Notes: generated by a model not told the origin, from the letters alone. Counted from the stretch's first letter, positions 49,084-57,327 are shown. The stretch: 64,000 nt of DNA from an uncultured Bacillota bacterium (GCA_949294845.1 CASFJH010000079.1:1-64000), one strand, 5' to 3'. Numbers and translations: made by a program.

Positions 49084-49112
49084 ATTATACAATATACGTC
49101 GGGCGTTGTCAA
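49084..49112 (-). promoter_or_regulatory. Full-consensus promoter of the tRNA-Pro pair
   Basis: Minus strand TTGACA (49112-49107), 17 bp, TATAAT (49089-49084). Confidence 0.9.
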
Positions 49113-49126
49113 CTGATTTAACGCGT

Positions 49127-50722
49127 TTACCGTGACGGAAAATTACACATTTCGCCAGAAAATATTTTCCGCACTTTTTCATCGAGATCTTTGTCCGGTT
49201 TGCCGGCGATAACGAGATCGACTTCGGCAGCTATTTCGCGCTGGATTTGTTCATCGGCAAGCGGTATTGGCAACGTCTTGAGATTGCTTTTAAGCACCTT
49301 TTCGGTGCGGAATCTGCTACGGTAAATTTTTTCCGTAACGCTCGAATTGAGCACGGCGAGAACGTATTTTATGTTCATACCGCGCGGCACTAAAAAATTA
49401 GCGTTGTTCAAAGTAAGCCGTCCCTCTCCGTCGTATGCGAACACCGGCCTGTGCGATATGAATTTATATACCAGTTTCTCCTGCCTGAAGCATTTTTCAG
49501 GCACAGACTGCTGAAAGTTTTCTCTGTCGTAGCGGATATAGTAACGCGGTTTTTTTATCACATACCGCTCTATATCCTTGCCCGTAATAACCGGCTCGCC
49601 GCCCTCGAACGGCGCCTCGCGCAGCGTGCCGGCATTGTCTCCGGTAACGATTCCCATGGCAAAATCGGCGTCAAGCAGCACATGGGGCACGCGGTAATAG
49701 CTCTCTATCTCCTCCAGATCCGCCTCGTCGCAGAACGTCCACTCGCTGCCGAAATTGCGACGCGGCAAGAGCCGTTCCTTACCGTCGCTTACCAGACTGA
49801 CGTATTCGCCCGGGGCGTCCGATAAAAATATTCCCATCGCTTTAGACAGCACCTGATCGAACACTCTCCCGAACGTCACTATCTTATACAGCCTGTCCTT
49901 GAGGTAATTCCTCAGTTTAGCGTACCCCACTGCGGATATGAGCGACTCGGGCAGCAGCAGCCTTACTTCCGAAGCCACCGAAAGCGCTTTGACCGCAAAC
50001 AGCGCGTAGCTCTCCGTCGTCCCGGCGATACGGGCAAGCCCGGCGTTTTCCGTCCGGCCGCCCCACGGCGGATTGGTTGCGACAGTGTCCGCGCGATAGG
50101 AGCCTTCGAGAAAATCCTCGCACCTTATATCCGGCTCAAAATCGTAGCCGGCAAACTTCTTGAACATATTCGTCTTGGCTATTCTGACAGCCAGCGGATC
50201 TTTGTCCACCCCTATCAGCCTTTCGGGCGGCAGTCCGCTGCTCAGCAGAAAGCTGCCCGAACCGCACGCCGGATCGAGCAGCACGCCTTTTACGTCTTTG
50301 AGCAGCTCGGCTGCCACGGCTTCGGAAGTGTAATAAGAGCCCAGCTCGGACTTTGCCCCCTCGGCCAGAACCGACTGATAGATCAGTCCGGCGGCGTCGG
50401 ACTCGGCAGGCAAAACGGCGTTACGAAGCTCTTCATCGAAAGCGCTTTCCGCTTCCTCCGTAAGTCTGCGCACTCCGGCAGTCTGCGGCAAGCGGTCGAG
50501 TTCGTTAAGACAGACCGAGTTGACGGCAATCTCGGCGGACAGTCCCTTATCGCGTATATACGCGCATATGCTTTCCGTCTGCGCCAGACTCTCTTTTTTC
50601 AAGAGATTCCTGGGTATAAAAAGCCTGGGCGAACACGACTTGTTTGCCCGCTTGGTAAGTCTCCCGTTCCCGTCCCTTTTCAGCCTTTTCCAGTTGTCCA
50701 GAGTGTTGTTCGATACGCTCAT
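49127..50722 (-). CDS. Orphan N6-adenine DNA methyltransferase (TaqI/Eco57I-like)
   Basis: A 531-residue class I methyltransferase. The N-terminus has a helix-turn-helix-like stretch (LDNWKRLKRDGNGRL). SAM motif I is LDPACGSGSFLL (Asp at about 150) and the catalytic NPPW is at about 217, with GSYYTSEAVA before motif I. The C-terminal 250 residues resemble the target-recognition domain of TaqI-type enzymes (PVITGKDIERYV, then LAVLNSSVTEKIY). No nuclease motif is visible and no restriction gene is next to it. The start is ATG 50722, directly after a -10 box, with no Shine-Dalgarno. It lies between two tRNA loci, a frequent site of acquired genes. Confidence 0.87.
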   Translation of the reverse strand: MSVSNNTLDNWKRLKRDGNGRLTKRANKSCSPRLFIPRNLLKKESLAQTESICAYIRDKGLSAEIAVNSVCLNELDRLPQTAGVRRLTEEAESAFDEELRNAVLPAESDAAGLIYQSVLAEGAKSELGSYYTSEAVAAELLKDVKGVLLDPACGSGSFLLSSGLPPERLIGVDKDPLAVRIAKTNMFKKFAGYDFEPDIRCEDFLEGSYRADTVATNPPWGGRTENAGLARIAGTTESYALFAVKALSVASEVRLLLPESLISAVGYAKLRNYLKDRLYKIVTFGRVFDQVLSKAMGIFLSDAPGEYVSLVSDGKERLLPRRNFGSEWTFCDEADLEEIESYYRVPHVLLDADFAMGIVTGDNAGTLREAPFEGGEPVITGKDIERYVIKKPRYYIRYDRENFQQSVPEKCFRQEKLVYKFISHRPVFAYDGEGRLTLNNANFLVPRGMNIKYVLAVLNSSVTEKIYRSRFRTEKVLKSNLKTLPIPLADEQIQREIAAEVDLVIAGKPDKDLDEKVRKIFSGEMCNFPSR

Positions 50723-50729
50723 AATAAAA

Positions 50730-50761
50730 TTATAGTAGCACAAGTATTCCCAATTGTCAAC
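50730..50761 (-). promoter_or_regulatory. Methyltransferase promoter, leaderless geometry
   Basis: Minus strand TTGACA (50761-50756), then TACTAT at 17 bp (50738-50733) or the overlapping TATAAT at 20 bp (50735-50730). The latter ends 6 nt before ATG 50722; either gives a leader of 0-5 nt. Confidence 0.7.
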
Positions 50762-51209
50762 TTACAATGCGCCCGCTTCGCTTCAAGTTTTTCCGGCATA
50801 AGTTTTTACTCTTAAAACTTTTCCGCGGTATTTTAAATATCCTGCATCCATGCCGTAAAGCTTCTCCGTGCATGAAAATTGCGTTGATAAGATAAGCCGG
50901 CCGGAGAAAAATCTTGTCGGCCGGCCGTGAAACTTAAGTCGCTTTCCGTACCGTATGAAAAGGGTATATCAGTTAATCAACGCTTACGGAAAAACGTTAT
51001 CAAACAAAGATCAGGGCAAAAACTTAACGCATAAACTGCTTTTAGAGAACAGATTGAAAATTGCGGAAATTCATTTAATAAAATAGAAAACAACGAAAAA
51101 AGAGAGAACAACGAAAAAAATCGTTGCTCTCTGCCGCTGTGTATTTGGCACAACCCGCAACCCTGCCTCCGATGTACTCAGATTTGCGGCGTGCGGCCTT
51201 TAACAATAT
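50762..51209. other. Low-GC intergenic stretch with hairpins and a tRNA-like fragment
   Basis: About 450 bp without a credible gene. It contains GCCGGCCG / CGGCCGGC (50896-50903, 50918-50925), the tRNA-Arg terminator, and AACCCGCAACC at 51152-51162, identical to 11 nt of the tRNA-Arg T-arm at 51231-51241. The last could be a decayed tRNA or attachment-site remnant. Confidence 0.5.
51095..51132 (-). terminator. Terminator of tRNA-Arg
   Basis: Leftward stem AGAGAGCAACGA / TCGTTGTTCTCT (51132-51121, 51114-51103; one G-T pair) followed by CTTTTTTC. Confidence 0.75.
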
Positions 51210-51286
51210 TGGTGTGCCCGGCGGGGGTCGAACCCGCAACCTTCAGCGTCGGAGGCTGATACTCTATCCAATTGCGCTACGGGCAC
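51210..51286 (-). tRNA. tRNA-Arg (anticodon CCG)
   Basis: A 77-nt cloverleaf with encoded CCA. Acceptor GTGCCCG / CGGGCAC, anticodon stem TCAGC / GCTGA, loop CTCCGAC (anticodon CCG), T-arm GCGGG TTCGACC CCCGC. Confidence 0.95.
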
Positions 51287-51298
51287 ACGATCGGATAT

Positions 51299-51327
51299 AT
51301 AATACCACACCGGCAGGAAAATTGCAA
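51299..51327 (-). promoter_or_regulatory. tRNA-Arg promoter
   Basis: Minus strand TTGCAA (51327-51322), 17 bp, TATTAT (51304-51299), about 13 nt before the tRNA. Confidence 0.75.
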
Positions 51328-51399
51328 GAATTTAAAAGCGTTTTTTAAGCGGCAGCGCAAAGTTGCCCGCTTTTTACGAACTGATTCTTAATTAAAGTA

Positions 51400-51435
51400 T
51401 AAAAGCCGCCGCTCTTTCTCAAAAAAAGCGGCGGC
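51400..51435 (-). terminator. Terminator of nagA
   Basis: Leftward stem GCCGCCGCT / AGCGGCGGC (51435-51427, 51413-51405) followed by TTTTATAC. Confidence 0.85.
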
Positions 51436-51465
51436 CGTTACGCTATGTCGCATGGCTATTAAAGC

Positions 51466-52623
51466 TCACTCGTAAAATTCCGCTTCGCCGTCCACAAAGC
51501 TTGCCGTTACGTTAACGTCGTCGTCAAACAGGATTATGTCCGCGTCCTTGCCGGCTTCAAGACTGCCCTTTTTATAGGATATGCCCATAATACGCGCGGT
51601 ATTGAGCGTCAGCATACGCACTATCTCGTGCAGCGGCACGTCGGCCTTCTTCATGGTGCGCACAAGTCTGTCGGCAGTCGCTATGCTACCTGCCAGCGTA
51701 TGATTGGGCAGCTTTGCGACGTCGTCCTCTATTATCACCGCCTGGCCGTGCTTGCGGCTGCCCAGCTTGCCTTCGGTAACGTTAAGACCGGCAATGCTCA
51801 TTGCGTCGGTGGTAAGCGCTATTCTGTCAGGACCTTTGACTTTATACACAAGTCTGAGCATTCCGATCGGCAGATGCACGCCGTCGGCTATCAGCTCTAC
51901 CGTCATGTCGTCGTAATACAGTCCGGCTTCAAACGCGCCGGCGGCGCGCAGTCCGTTTACCTTGGGCAGCGCGGTCATGGCAGACACGAAATGCGTGAAG
52001 TGCGAAAAGCCGTGGTTTCTAGCCTCGCCTATCGTATCCATAAGCGCTTTGGTATGCCCTACGGACGCAAGAATTCCTCTTTCGGCAAGGAAATCGCCGA
52101 GCTGAAAAGCGCCGGGCATTTCGGGCGCGATAGTCACGCGACGAATATAAGAAGACGCTTCGTAAAGCCCCTTGAAATGCTCTACCGACGGCGCGATTAT
52201 AAAAGCGGGATCCTGCGCGCCGGCCATTTCGGGATTGAGATACGGCGCCTCGAGATGAATACCCTCGAAAAACTTGTCACCCGCGGCCTTGTAATCGTTG
52301 AACGCTGCGAGAAACTCGTACAGCTCCGCGTCGCTGCTGGCGGCCGTAGTCGCGTAAACGCACGTCATACCGTGTCTGCGGTGCGCCTTTTTGATAGCGT
52401 CGAAAGCCTCCGCCGAAGCGTCCAGAAAATCATAGCCGCCTCCGCCGTGAATGTGCATTTCTATAAAGCCCGGGCTGACGTAACGTCCGCGCGCGTCTAT
52501 GCGCTCGTATCCCTTGATTTCGTTGCCGACATATGTTATCTTGCCGTTTTCCACTCTTACCGCGGCTTCGCGTATGCCGTCGGGGAAAATCACCCTGCCG
52601 CCGGTTATTTCAAAACGTTCCAT
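51466..52623 (-). CDS. nagA: N-acetylglucosamine-6-phosphate deacetylase
   Basis: A 385-residue amidohydrolase converting GlcNAc-6-P to glucosamine-6-P and acetate. Metal and substrate motifs are PGFIEMHIHGGGGYDF, the Glu in IHLEAPYLNPEMAGAQ, SVGHTKA, HFTHFVSAM, DGVHLP and the catalytic Asp in LTTDAM. A Shine-Dalgarno GGGGAG lies 5 nt before ATG 52623. nagB is not in the window. It follows the XRE gene by 43 bp and may share its transcript. Confidence 0.95.
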   Translation of the reverse strand: MERFEITGGRVIFPDGIREAAVRVENGKITYVGNEIKGYERIDARGRYVSPGFIEMHIHGGGGYDFLDASAEAFDAIKKAHRRHGMTCVYATTAASSDAELYEFLAAFNDYKAAGDKFFEGIHLEAPYLNPEMAGAQDPAFIIAPSVEHFKGLYEASSYIRRVTIAPEMPGAFQLGDFLAERGILASVGHTKALMDTIGEARNHGFSHFTHFVSAMTALPKVNGLRAAGAFEAGLYYDDMTVELIADGVHLPIGMLRLVYKVKGPDRIALTTDAMSIAGLNVTEGKLGSRKHGQAVIIEDDVAKLPNHTLAGSIATADRLVRTMKKADVPLHEIVRMLTLNTARIMGISYKKGSLEAGKDADIILFDDDVNVTASFVDGEAEFYE

Positions 52624-52666
52624 ATTAACTCCCCTTTATATCTAGAGTACATGACCGCGCGCATAT

Positions 52667-53242
52667 TTATTCGCCGCGGCTCTTTCTCCTGAAAATATAC
52701 CAGAGCACCGCCAGCACCTGAAGAGGTATGGGAAGCAGAAATATAAATTCCTTGCCTCCGTAAACGGGCATGGTAAGAAACACCGCCAGCGCAAGCGTCC
52801 ATATTAGCGCCGTTTCCGATAACAGCTCGTAAACGCGCGCGTGCCACACGCACGAAAACACCAGACATATGACGGCGCTGACCGGCAGAGCGTACACAAA
52901 CGCCAGCCACAGCCGTGACGCGTCCGGCAAAAACATTCTGACGGAAACGTAAATAAGCGTCGCCACCACCCAAACAAGCGCCGAGGACAGAAGCGGCACG
53001 AGTATACGCCGGCGCGAAGTTTTTTTCTTTTTGCGGTCTGAAATAAGCGCGTCGACGGTAACGCCGAAAAGAGCGGCCAGCGCGCGCAGCGTCTCTATAT
53101 CGGGTATAGCCTCGCCGCGCTCCCACTTGGAAACCGCTTTGTCGGAATAACTGAGCTTATCCGCAAGCTCGGCCTGAGTCAGCCCTGCCTGCTTGCGGTG
53201 ATACACGATATTCCTGCCTATTATTGTCCGCAATTCGTCCAC
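52667..53242 (-). CDS. XRE-family regulator with C-terminal membrane domain
   Basis: A 191-residue protein. Residues 1-70 form an XRE helix-turn-helix (NIVYHRKQAGLTQAELADKL, then SDKAVSKWERGEAIPDIETL). Four to five hydrophobic helices follow a basic linker (KKKKTSRRR). This membrane-tethered regulator layout is common in Clostridia. The start is GTG at 53242, 6 nt after a TATAAT box with no Shine-Dalgarno, so the mRNA should begin at the start codon. Confidence 0.88.
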   Translation of the reverse strand: MDELRTIIGRNIVYHRKQAGLTQAELADKLSYSDKAVSKWERGEAIPDIETLRALAALFGVTVDALISDRKKKKTSRRRILVPLLSSALVWVVATLIYVSVRMFLPDASRLWLAFVYALPVSAVICLVFSCVWHARVYELLSETALIWTLALAVFLTMPVYGGKEFIFLLPIPLQVLAVLWYIFRRKSRGE

Positions 53243-53248
53243 GGTACA

Positions 53249-53277
53249 ATTATACCATATCGCACGACAAAAAACAA
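53249..53277 (-). promoter_or_regulatory. XRE-gene promoter, leaderless geometry with GTG start
   Basis: Minus strand TTGTTT (53277-53272), 17 bp, TATAAT (53254-53249), then 6 nt to GTG 53242. Confidence 0.75.
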
Positions 53278-53370
53278 GCGATTTTCGGCCACTCTACCCG
53301 TAGTAGAGAGACGGAAACGGTCGGTTTATCGGGATTGACGGAAAAGAGAGGCGTTTTTTGTAAAAGTGGA

Positions 53371-53399
53371 TTGATTTTTTACTCCCGCTCGGATAAAAT
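53371..53399 (+). promoter_or_regulatory. degV-type gene promoter
   Basis: TTGATT (53371-53376), 17 bp, TAAAAT (53394-53399), about 35 nt before ATG 53434. Confidence 0.7.
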
Positions 53400-53433
53400 A
53401 AAATTAATGTTTCCAGAAAAAGGAGATACCGAT

Positions 53434-54303
53434 ATGGGTAAAATAATCGTTTCCGTCGAGGCTACCGCGGACATACGCGAGGATATCCGTGAAAAATACG
53501 ATATCGCCGTCGTTCCGATGGAGTTTATCGTAGACGGGAAAGTGGAAAAGACCGACGATCCCGATTGCATGACTCTCAAGACCTTCTACGACGAAATGCG
53601 CGCCGGCAAGCCGACTCAGACGTCGCAGGTAAACCGCGAAGCTGCGTTCAGCCATCTGGAGAATATTCTCAAAAACGGAGACGAAGTTATACAGGTAAGC
53701 TTTTCGAGCGCGCTTTCGGGCACCTGCGCCAACTTCCTCTCCGCCGCGGAAGAACTCGACCGCCGATATCCCGGCAAAGTCAAAGTGGTCGACTCGCTTT
53801 GCGCGTGCAGCGGTCAGGCGCTGCTCGCGGTGCTCACCGCCAAATACGCGCAGACCGGCAAGACGCTGGACGAAGTCTACCGCTTCTGCTCGGACACCGT
53901 TCCCAAGATCAATCATATCTTCACCGTCGAAAACCTCAAATATCTCGCGCGCGGCGGCCGTATTTCCAAAGCCACGGCGCTCCTCGGCAACGCGATGCAG
54001 TTAAAACCCGTCATGCGCTGTAACGAAGAGGGCAAGCTCGTCCCCTTTAAAAAGGTTCTTGCGCGCAACCGTTCGCTTACCGTGCAGGTCGAAGAAGTAT
54101 GCGCCAAATTCAGCGGCGAATTCGAGGAAATGTATATCAGTCACGCCGACTGTCTCGAAGAAGCTCAGTCCGTGCGCGACCGCATCGCCGAAAGGCTCAA
54201 TATAAAACCCGAAATCATGGATCTCGGACCGGTCATCGGTTCGCACAGCGGACCGGGCACGATAGCTATTTTCTTCGTAGGCAAGGACAGAGCGGTCGTT
54301 TAA
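53434..54303 (+). CDS. DegV-family fatty-acid-binding protein
   Basis: A 289-residue DegV protein. Family landmarks are VEATADI at the N-terminus, TSQVNREAAFSHLENIL, VSFSSALSGTCANFLSAAEE, FTVENLKYLARGGRISKATAL and SHSGPGTIAIFFVG. FakB-type members bind a fatty acid and present it to the kinase FakA; no fakA is present here. The start is ATG 53434, eight nt after AAGGAG; upstream in-frame starts lie within the promoter. Confidence 0.92.
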   Translation: MGKIIVSVEATADIREDIREKYDIAVVPMEFIVDGKVEKTDDPDCMTLKTFYDEMRAGKPTQTSQVNREAAFSHLENILKNGDEVIQVSFSSALSGTCANFLSAAEELDRRYPGKVKVVDSLCACSGQALLAVLTAKYAQTGKTLDEVYRFCSDTVPKINHIFTVENLKYLARGGRISKATALLGNAMQLKPVMRCNEEGKLVPFKKVLARNRSLTVQVEEVCAKFSGEFEEMYISHADCLEEAQSVRDRIAERLNIKPEIMDLGPVIGSHSGPGTIAIFFVGKDRAVV

Positions 54304-54314
54304 CGCCGCGCTAT

Positions 54315-54345
54315 AAAAAATACCGCCGTCGGGCGGTATTTTTTT
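54315..54345. terminator. Bidirectional terminator between degV-type gene and lipoprotein gene
   Basis: AAAAATACCGCC / GGCGGTATTTTT around a 4-nt loop, with T-tracts on both exits. The two genes converge on it. Confidence 0.85.
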
Positions 54346-54439
54346 ATGCTTTTTCCTGCTAGGCCGTCTGTTAAATATACTTCTTATCGCGATTGCGGCA
54401 TATCCGAACCACTCTTAAAAGCCGGCCTTCAGTCTTTCG

Positions 54440-55399
54440 TCAGACCTCGACGTATTCGTAATATACGTTGCCTTCGGCGTCAGTCATGGGGCGCACTCTG
54501 TATTCGCGCCGGCCGTTACCGTCGCCCGTTACAAGTCTGATCGTCTCTCTGCCGTGCTCGGCTTGGCGCTCGAAACCGAATTCGTACTTCTGTCCGTTCC
54601 TGTAGGACGTGAGCTTAAGCTCGGTCTCGTCGCGTTCCTGCTCGTATTTGAATGTACTGCGCTCGCACAGCTTTCCGTTTTCATATATCGAGTAGCTGAA
54701 CTCCCTTTCGGTCTCGTCTCCGTCCTGCTCGCTGCTCTGCTCGACTATCAGGAATCTTCCCTGCCCGAGCGTCACGCGCAATTCGGTCTCGGTCTCGTTT
54801 TCTCTGCCTTCGCTCTCGCTCTGCTTTTCGCCGTGAACGGGATATTCCTCGCCGTCGATTATCATAATTCCGTCAATAACGTATTCTTCCTCCGTCTCGT
54901 CGTCATCGTCGTAGTCATCGTCATAGTCGTCGTCGGGGATGAGCGTCTCGTTGTAATACAGAACATAGCTGAACGTATTGCCCTGCATATCGTCGTATTT
55001 AAAGGACAGCTTATACGCGTAATCTTTCCTGTCCGAAGCCTCCTCGCTCACGCTGAACGCGCCGTCGCTCAACAGACTCTCCACCAAGGTCATGTACTTG
55101 TCAAGTCCTTCGGGTACGCCGCCCTGACCGTTGCCGGCGCCGCCCTGACCGTTACCGGGCGTTACTTCGCCGCTCTCGCCGCCGGGCGTTACTTCGCCGC
55201 TCTCGACGGAAGCGTTCTCGTCGCTCATTGCCGATATGAGCATACCTGCCGAGGCGGCGCTGAAGCCGTAAACCGATTCGGTCGAGGTGAGGGCGTCGAA
55301 CTTGTTGCTCACCTTGCCGGCGAACGAGCCGCAGCCTGTCAGCGCAAGCGCCGCCGCGAGCGCAAAAGCCGGTATCCATAATTTAAAAAGCTTTTTCAT
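54440..55399 (-). CDS. Lipoprotein paralogous to the anti-sigma ectodomain
   Basis: A 319-residue lipoprotein with signal peptide and lipobox LALTGC. After the Cys, NKFDALTSTESVYGFSAASAG and YMTLVESLLSDGAFS match the anti-sigma ectodomain (NKFEAINDAGSFYVYGAASV and YMPLVESLLSEDNFS) encoded divergently, and similarity continues along the acidic C-terminal part (EEEYVIDGIMIIDGEEYPV). It has a Gly-rich repeat linker (GEVTPG twice) and a D/E run. The start is ATG 55399, eight nt after GGAGG. It shares a promoter element with the sigma operon. No known domain is recognised. Confidence 0.85.
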   Translation of the reverse strand: MKKLFKLWIPAFALAAALALTGCGSFAGKVSNKFDALTSTESVYGFSAASAGMLISAMSDENASVESGEVTPGGESGEVTPGNGQGGAGNGQGGVPEGLDKYMTLVESLLSDGAFSVSEEASDRKDYAYKLSFKYDDMQGNTFSYVLYYNETLIPDDDYDDDYDDDDETEEEYVIDGIMIIDGEEYPVHGEKQSESEGRENETETELRVTLGQGRFLIVEQSSEQDGDETEREFSYSIYENGKLCERSTFKYEQERDETELKLTSYRNGQKYEFGFERQAEHGRETIRLVTGDGNGRREYRVRPMTDAEGNVYYEYVEV

Positions 55400-55447
55400 T
55401 GTCGTTTCCTCCGAATTTTTTATCGGACTTTTGCCGTCCGCACTTAT

Positions 55448-55476
55448 ATAACAACGCGCCACGGGCGTTTTGTTGG
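55448..55476 (-). promoter_or_regulatory. Probable ECF-type promoter of the lipoprotein gene
   Basis: Minus strand CCAACAA (55476-55470), 15 bp, TTGTTAT (55454-55448), about 40 nt upstream of the predicted leader and start 55399. The same element with the same spacing precedes the sigma gene. Confidence 0.65.
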
Positions 55477-55533
55477 AAATTTATGAAAAATTTTTTAAGT
55501 TTTTATCCGTTTGCCGCCAAGCTCGTACCTCGC

Positions 55534-55562
55534 TTGACTAAAACCGGATTTTCTGATATTAT
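55534..55562 (+). promoter_or_regulatory. Sigma-A-type promoter of the sigma/anti-sigma operon
   Basis: TTGACT (55534-55539), 17 bp, TATTAT (55557-55562). A second, ECF-like element lies downstream. Confidence 0.6.
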
Positions 55563-55584
55563 TTTTAAAGAAATATTATTTTTA

Positions 55585-55613
55585 CCAACAATCCGACTGT
55601 CGAGGATTGTTAT
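55585..55613 (+). promoter_or_regulatory. Probable ECF-type autoregulatory promoter
   Basis: CCAACAA (55585-55591), 15 bp, TTGTTAT (55607-55613), placing the transcript start near 55620, eleven nt before ATG 55631 with AGGGA in between. The AACAA/TTGTT halves are also inverted, so an operator is the alternative. Confidence 0.65.
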
Positions 55614-55630
55614 TAATACAGGGACATGAA

Positions 55631-56158
55631 ATGAGCAGAGATAAACTGGAGAAAAAAGTCGCCGAGCTTAAAAACGGAGACCGCAGCGCGTTCGACTACG
55701 TCTACGACCACACCCACCGTTCGGTATACTTCGCGGCGCTCTATATTTTAAAGGACAGGATGCACGCCGAAGATATTCTGCAGGAGACTTATATGCGCGC
55801 CATTAATTCTCTCGGCCAGTACGCCGCCGGAACAAATTTCACGGCGTGGCTCGTGAGCATAGGCAGATCTCTCGCTCTTAACCGTCTCAAAAAGTACCGC
55901 AGAGAAGTGACGACCGACTTTCAGGACGACGCTTACAAGTACGGCAGCCGCGAAACCGAAATGCCTTACATATTCGACGTCGCGGCAAAGCTGCTGGCCG
56001 AAGACGAATATCAGATACTGATGCTGTGTCAGGTCGCCGGATACAAGCGGCGGGAAGTGGCCGCCATGCTCGATATGCCCATCGGTACGGTCACATGGAA
56101 AAACAACGAAGCTCTCAAAAAGCTGAAAACTCATCTCGTAAAGGAGGGCGCAGTATGA
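55631..56158 (+). CDS. ECF-family RNA polymerase sigma factor
   Basis: A 175-residue sigma-70 ECF factor. The sigma-2 domain has DRSAFDYVYDHTHRSVYFAA and DRMHAEDILQETYMRAINSL; the sigma-4 helix-turn-helix has YKRREVAAMLDMPIGTVTWK. The start is ATG 55631, seven nt after AGGGA. The stop overlaps the anti-sigma start (ATGA). It would direct polymerase to a small regulon, probably including its own operon and the lipoprotein. Confidence 0.93.
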   Translation: MSRDKLEKKVAELKNGDRSAFDYVYDHTHRSVYFAALYILKDRMHAEDILQETYMRAINSLGQYAAGTNFTAWLVSIGRSLALNRLKKYRREVTTDFQDDAYKYGSRETEMPYIFDVAAKLLAEDEYQILMLCQVAGYKRREVAAMLDMPIGTVTWKNNEALKKLKTHLVKEGAV

Positions 56159-57276
56159 AAAACGTAAAAAAACTGCTGTCGGCGCACTCGCAGGAAATTC
56201 TACCGGACGAGCAGGTCAAAGCGCGCATAAAGAGCGATCTGGGCTTTAACAGACCGACAGTTCCCGCGCGCAGCCGCAGACGCGCCGTTTTCGCCTCCGT
56301 CTGCGCCGTCTGCGCGTGCGCGCTCGCGCTGTGCATAATCCTGCCCGTCGCTTTCATGAAGGGCAAGGCTCCCTCCCTGCCCGGCACGACAGACAACAAA
56401 TTCGAGGCGATAAACGACGCCGGCTCGTTCTATGTCTACGGCGCCGCGTCGGTAGGCACTCTGCTTTCGGCGCAGTCCGCGTCGTCCGGCGTTCTGCTTT
56501 CGGCGCAGTCCGCGTCGGAAATAACGCTAAGCTACGGGATAAAAACGGCTCAGGCGCAAAACGGCGAGCCGCAGCTCGGCTGGGTGCAGAAATATATGCC
56601 CCTTGTAGAGAGCCTGCTGAGCGAGGACAATTTCAGCGGCTCCGCTACCGACGGGTACGGCGAATATCAATTCGGCGTGATAATCGAATGTCCCGATATG
56701 CTGGGCGGAAAGACTTCCTATACGATGTACTATAACAAAACTTTTCTGGAAAGCGAAACGGACGACGACGAAACCGAGGAGACGTACTCTATCGACGGAA
56801 TACTGTGCGTCGGCGGCGCGGAATATCCGGTCGAGGGCAGCTACGAAACCGAAACCTCGTCGGACGAGTCGGAATCCGAGCTGTACTTTAAGGCTTACAC
56901 GGGCGAGGACAGAAGCTCGTTTATCGAAGTGACTCAGGAATTTGAAACCGAATCGGAGGACGGAAAAGACGAAACCGAAAAGGAGTACGTTTACTCCATA
57001 TTCGATAACGGCGAGCTGACAGAAAAGACGGTCGTCGAATACGAAAAGGAAGACGACGAGCTCGAGCTTAAAATGACCGTCGAAAAGAACGGAGCCACGG
57101 ACGAGCTGATTTTCCGCGAAACCGCGGAACAGGGCGAACGCGTCCTCCAGGTCAGCGGAAAGGTTAACGGTCGTGACATGAGGTTCCGCATATACGTCCG
57201 TCAGGGACAGTATCATTATGTGTTCGAGGACGGCTCGTCGTCCGATTACGACCGCCACGAACACGGCAGAAACTGA
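56155..57276 (+). CDS. Anti-sigma factor with large acidic ectodomain
   Basis: A 373-residue single-pass membrane protein, directly coupled to the ECF sigma gene. The N-terminal 40 residues are cytoplasmic, the membrane helix is about 43-65 (after RSRRR), and the rest is extracellular. The ectodomain matches the divergent lipoprotein throughout and has an 11-residue repeat (LLSAQSAS twice) near the membrane. It is rich in Asp, Glu and Thr. GGAGG lies 8 nt before ATG 56155. The role as anti-sigma is inferred from position and topology; no ZAS or RsgI domain was recognised. Confidence 0.8.
   Translation: MKNVKKLLSAHSQEILPDEQVKARIKSDLGFNRPTVPARSRRRAVFASVCAVCACALALCIILPVAFMKGKAPSLPGTTDNKFEAINDAGSFYVYGAASVGTLLSAQSASSGVLLSAQSASEITLSYGIKTAQAQNGEPQLGWVQKYMPLVESLLSEDNFSGSATDGYGEYQFGVIIECPDMLGGKTSYTMYYNKTFLESETDDDETEETYSIDGILCVGGAEYPVEGSYETETSSDESESELYFKAYTGEDRSSFIEVTQEFETESEDGKDETEKEYVYSIFDNGELTEKTVVEYEKEDDELELKMTVEKNGATDELIFRETAEQGERVLQVSGKVNGRDMRFRIYVRQGQYHYVFEDGSSSDYDRHEHGRN
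56461..56517 (+). repeat. 33-bp in-frame repeat in the anti-sigma gene
   Basis: A 24-bp block starting CTGCTTTCGGCGCAGTCCGC is identical at 56461-56484 and 56494-56517, encoding LLSAQSAS twice. Confidence 0.9.
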
Positions 57277-57315
57277 CCGCAGCGAATATTGCAGAAACTG
57301 ACCGCAGCGAATATT
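57266..57315 (+). repeat. Perfect 25-bp tandem duplication across the anti-sigma stop codon
   Basis: 57266-57290 and 57291-57315 are identical (starting GCAGAAACTGACCGCAGCGA). The first copy contains the last codons and TGA stop. Confidence 0.92.
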
Positions 57316-57327
57316 GCAGTTACGGAT

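Noticed and set aside
49127-50722. Methyltransferase considered as part of a restriction-modification or BREX-type system
   Set aside because: No nuclease, helicase or other defence gene lies next to it; neighbours are tRNA genes and nagA.
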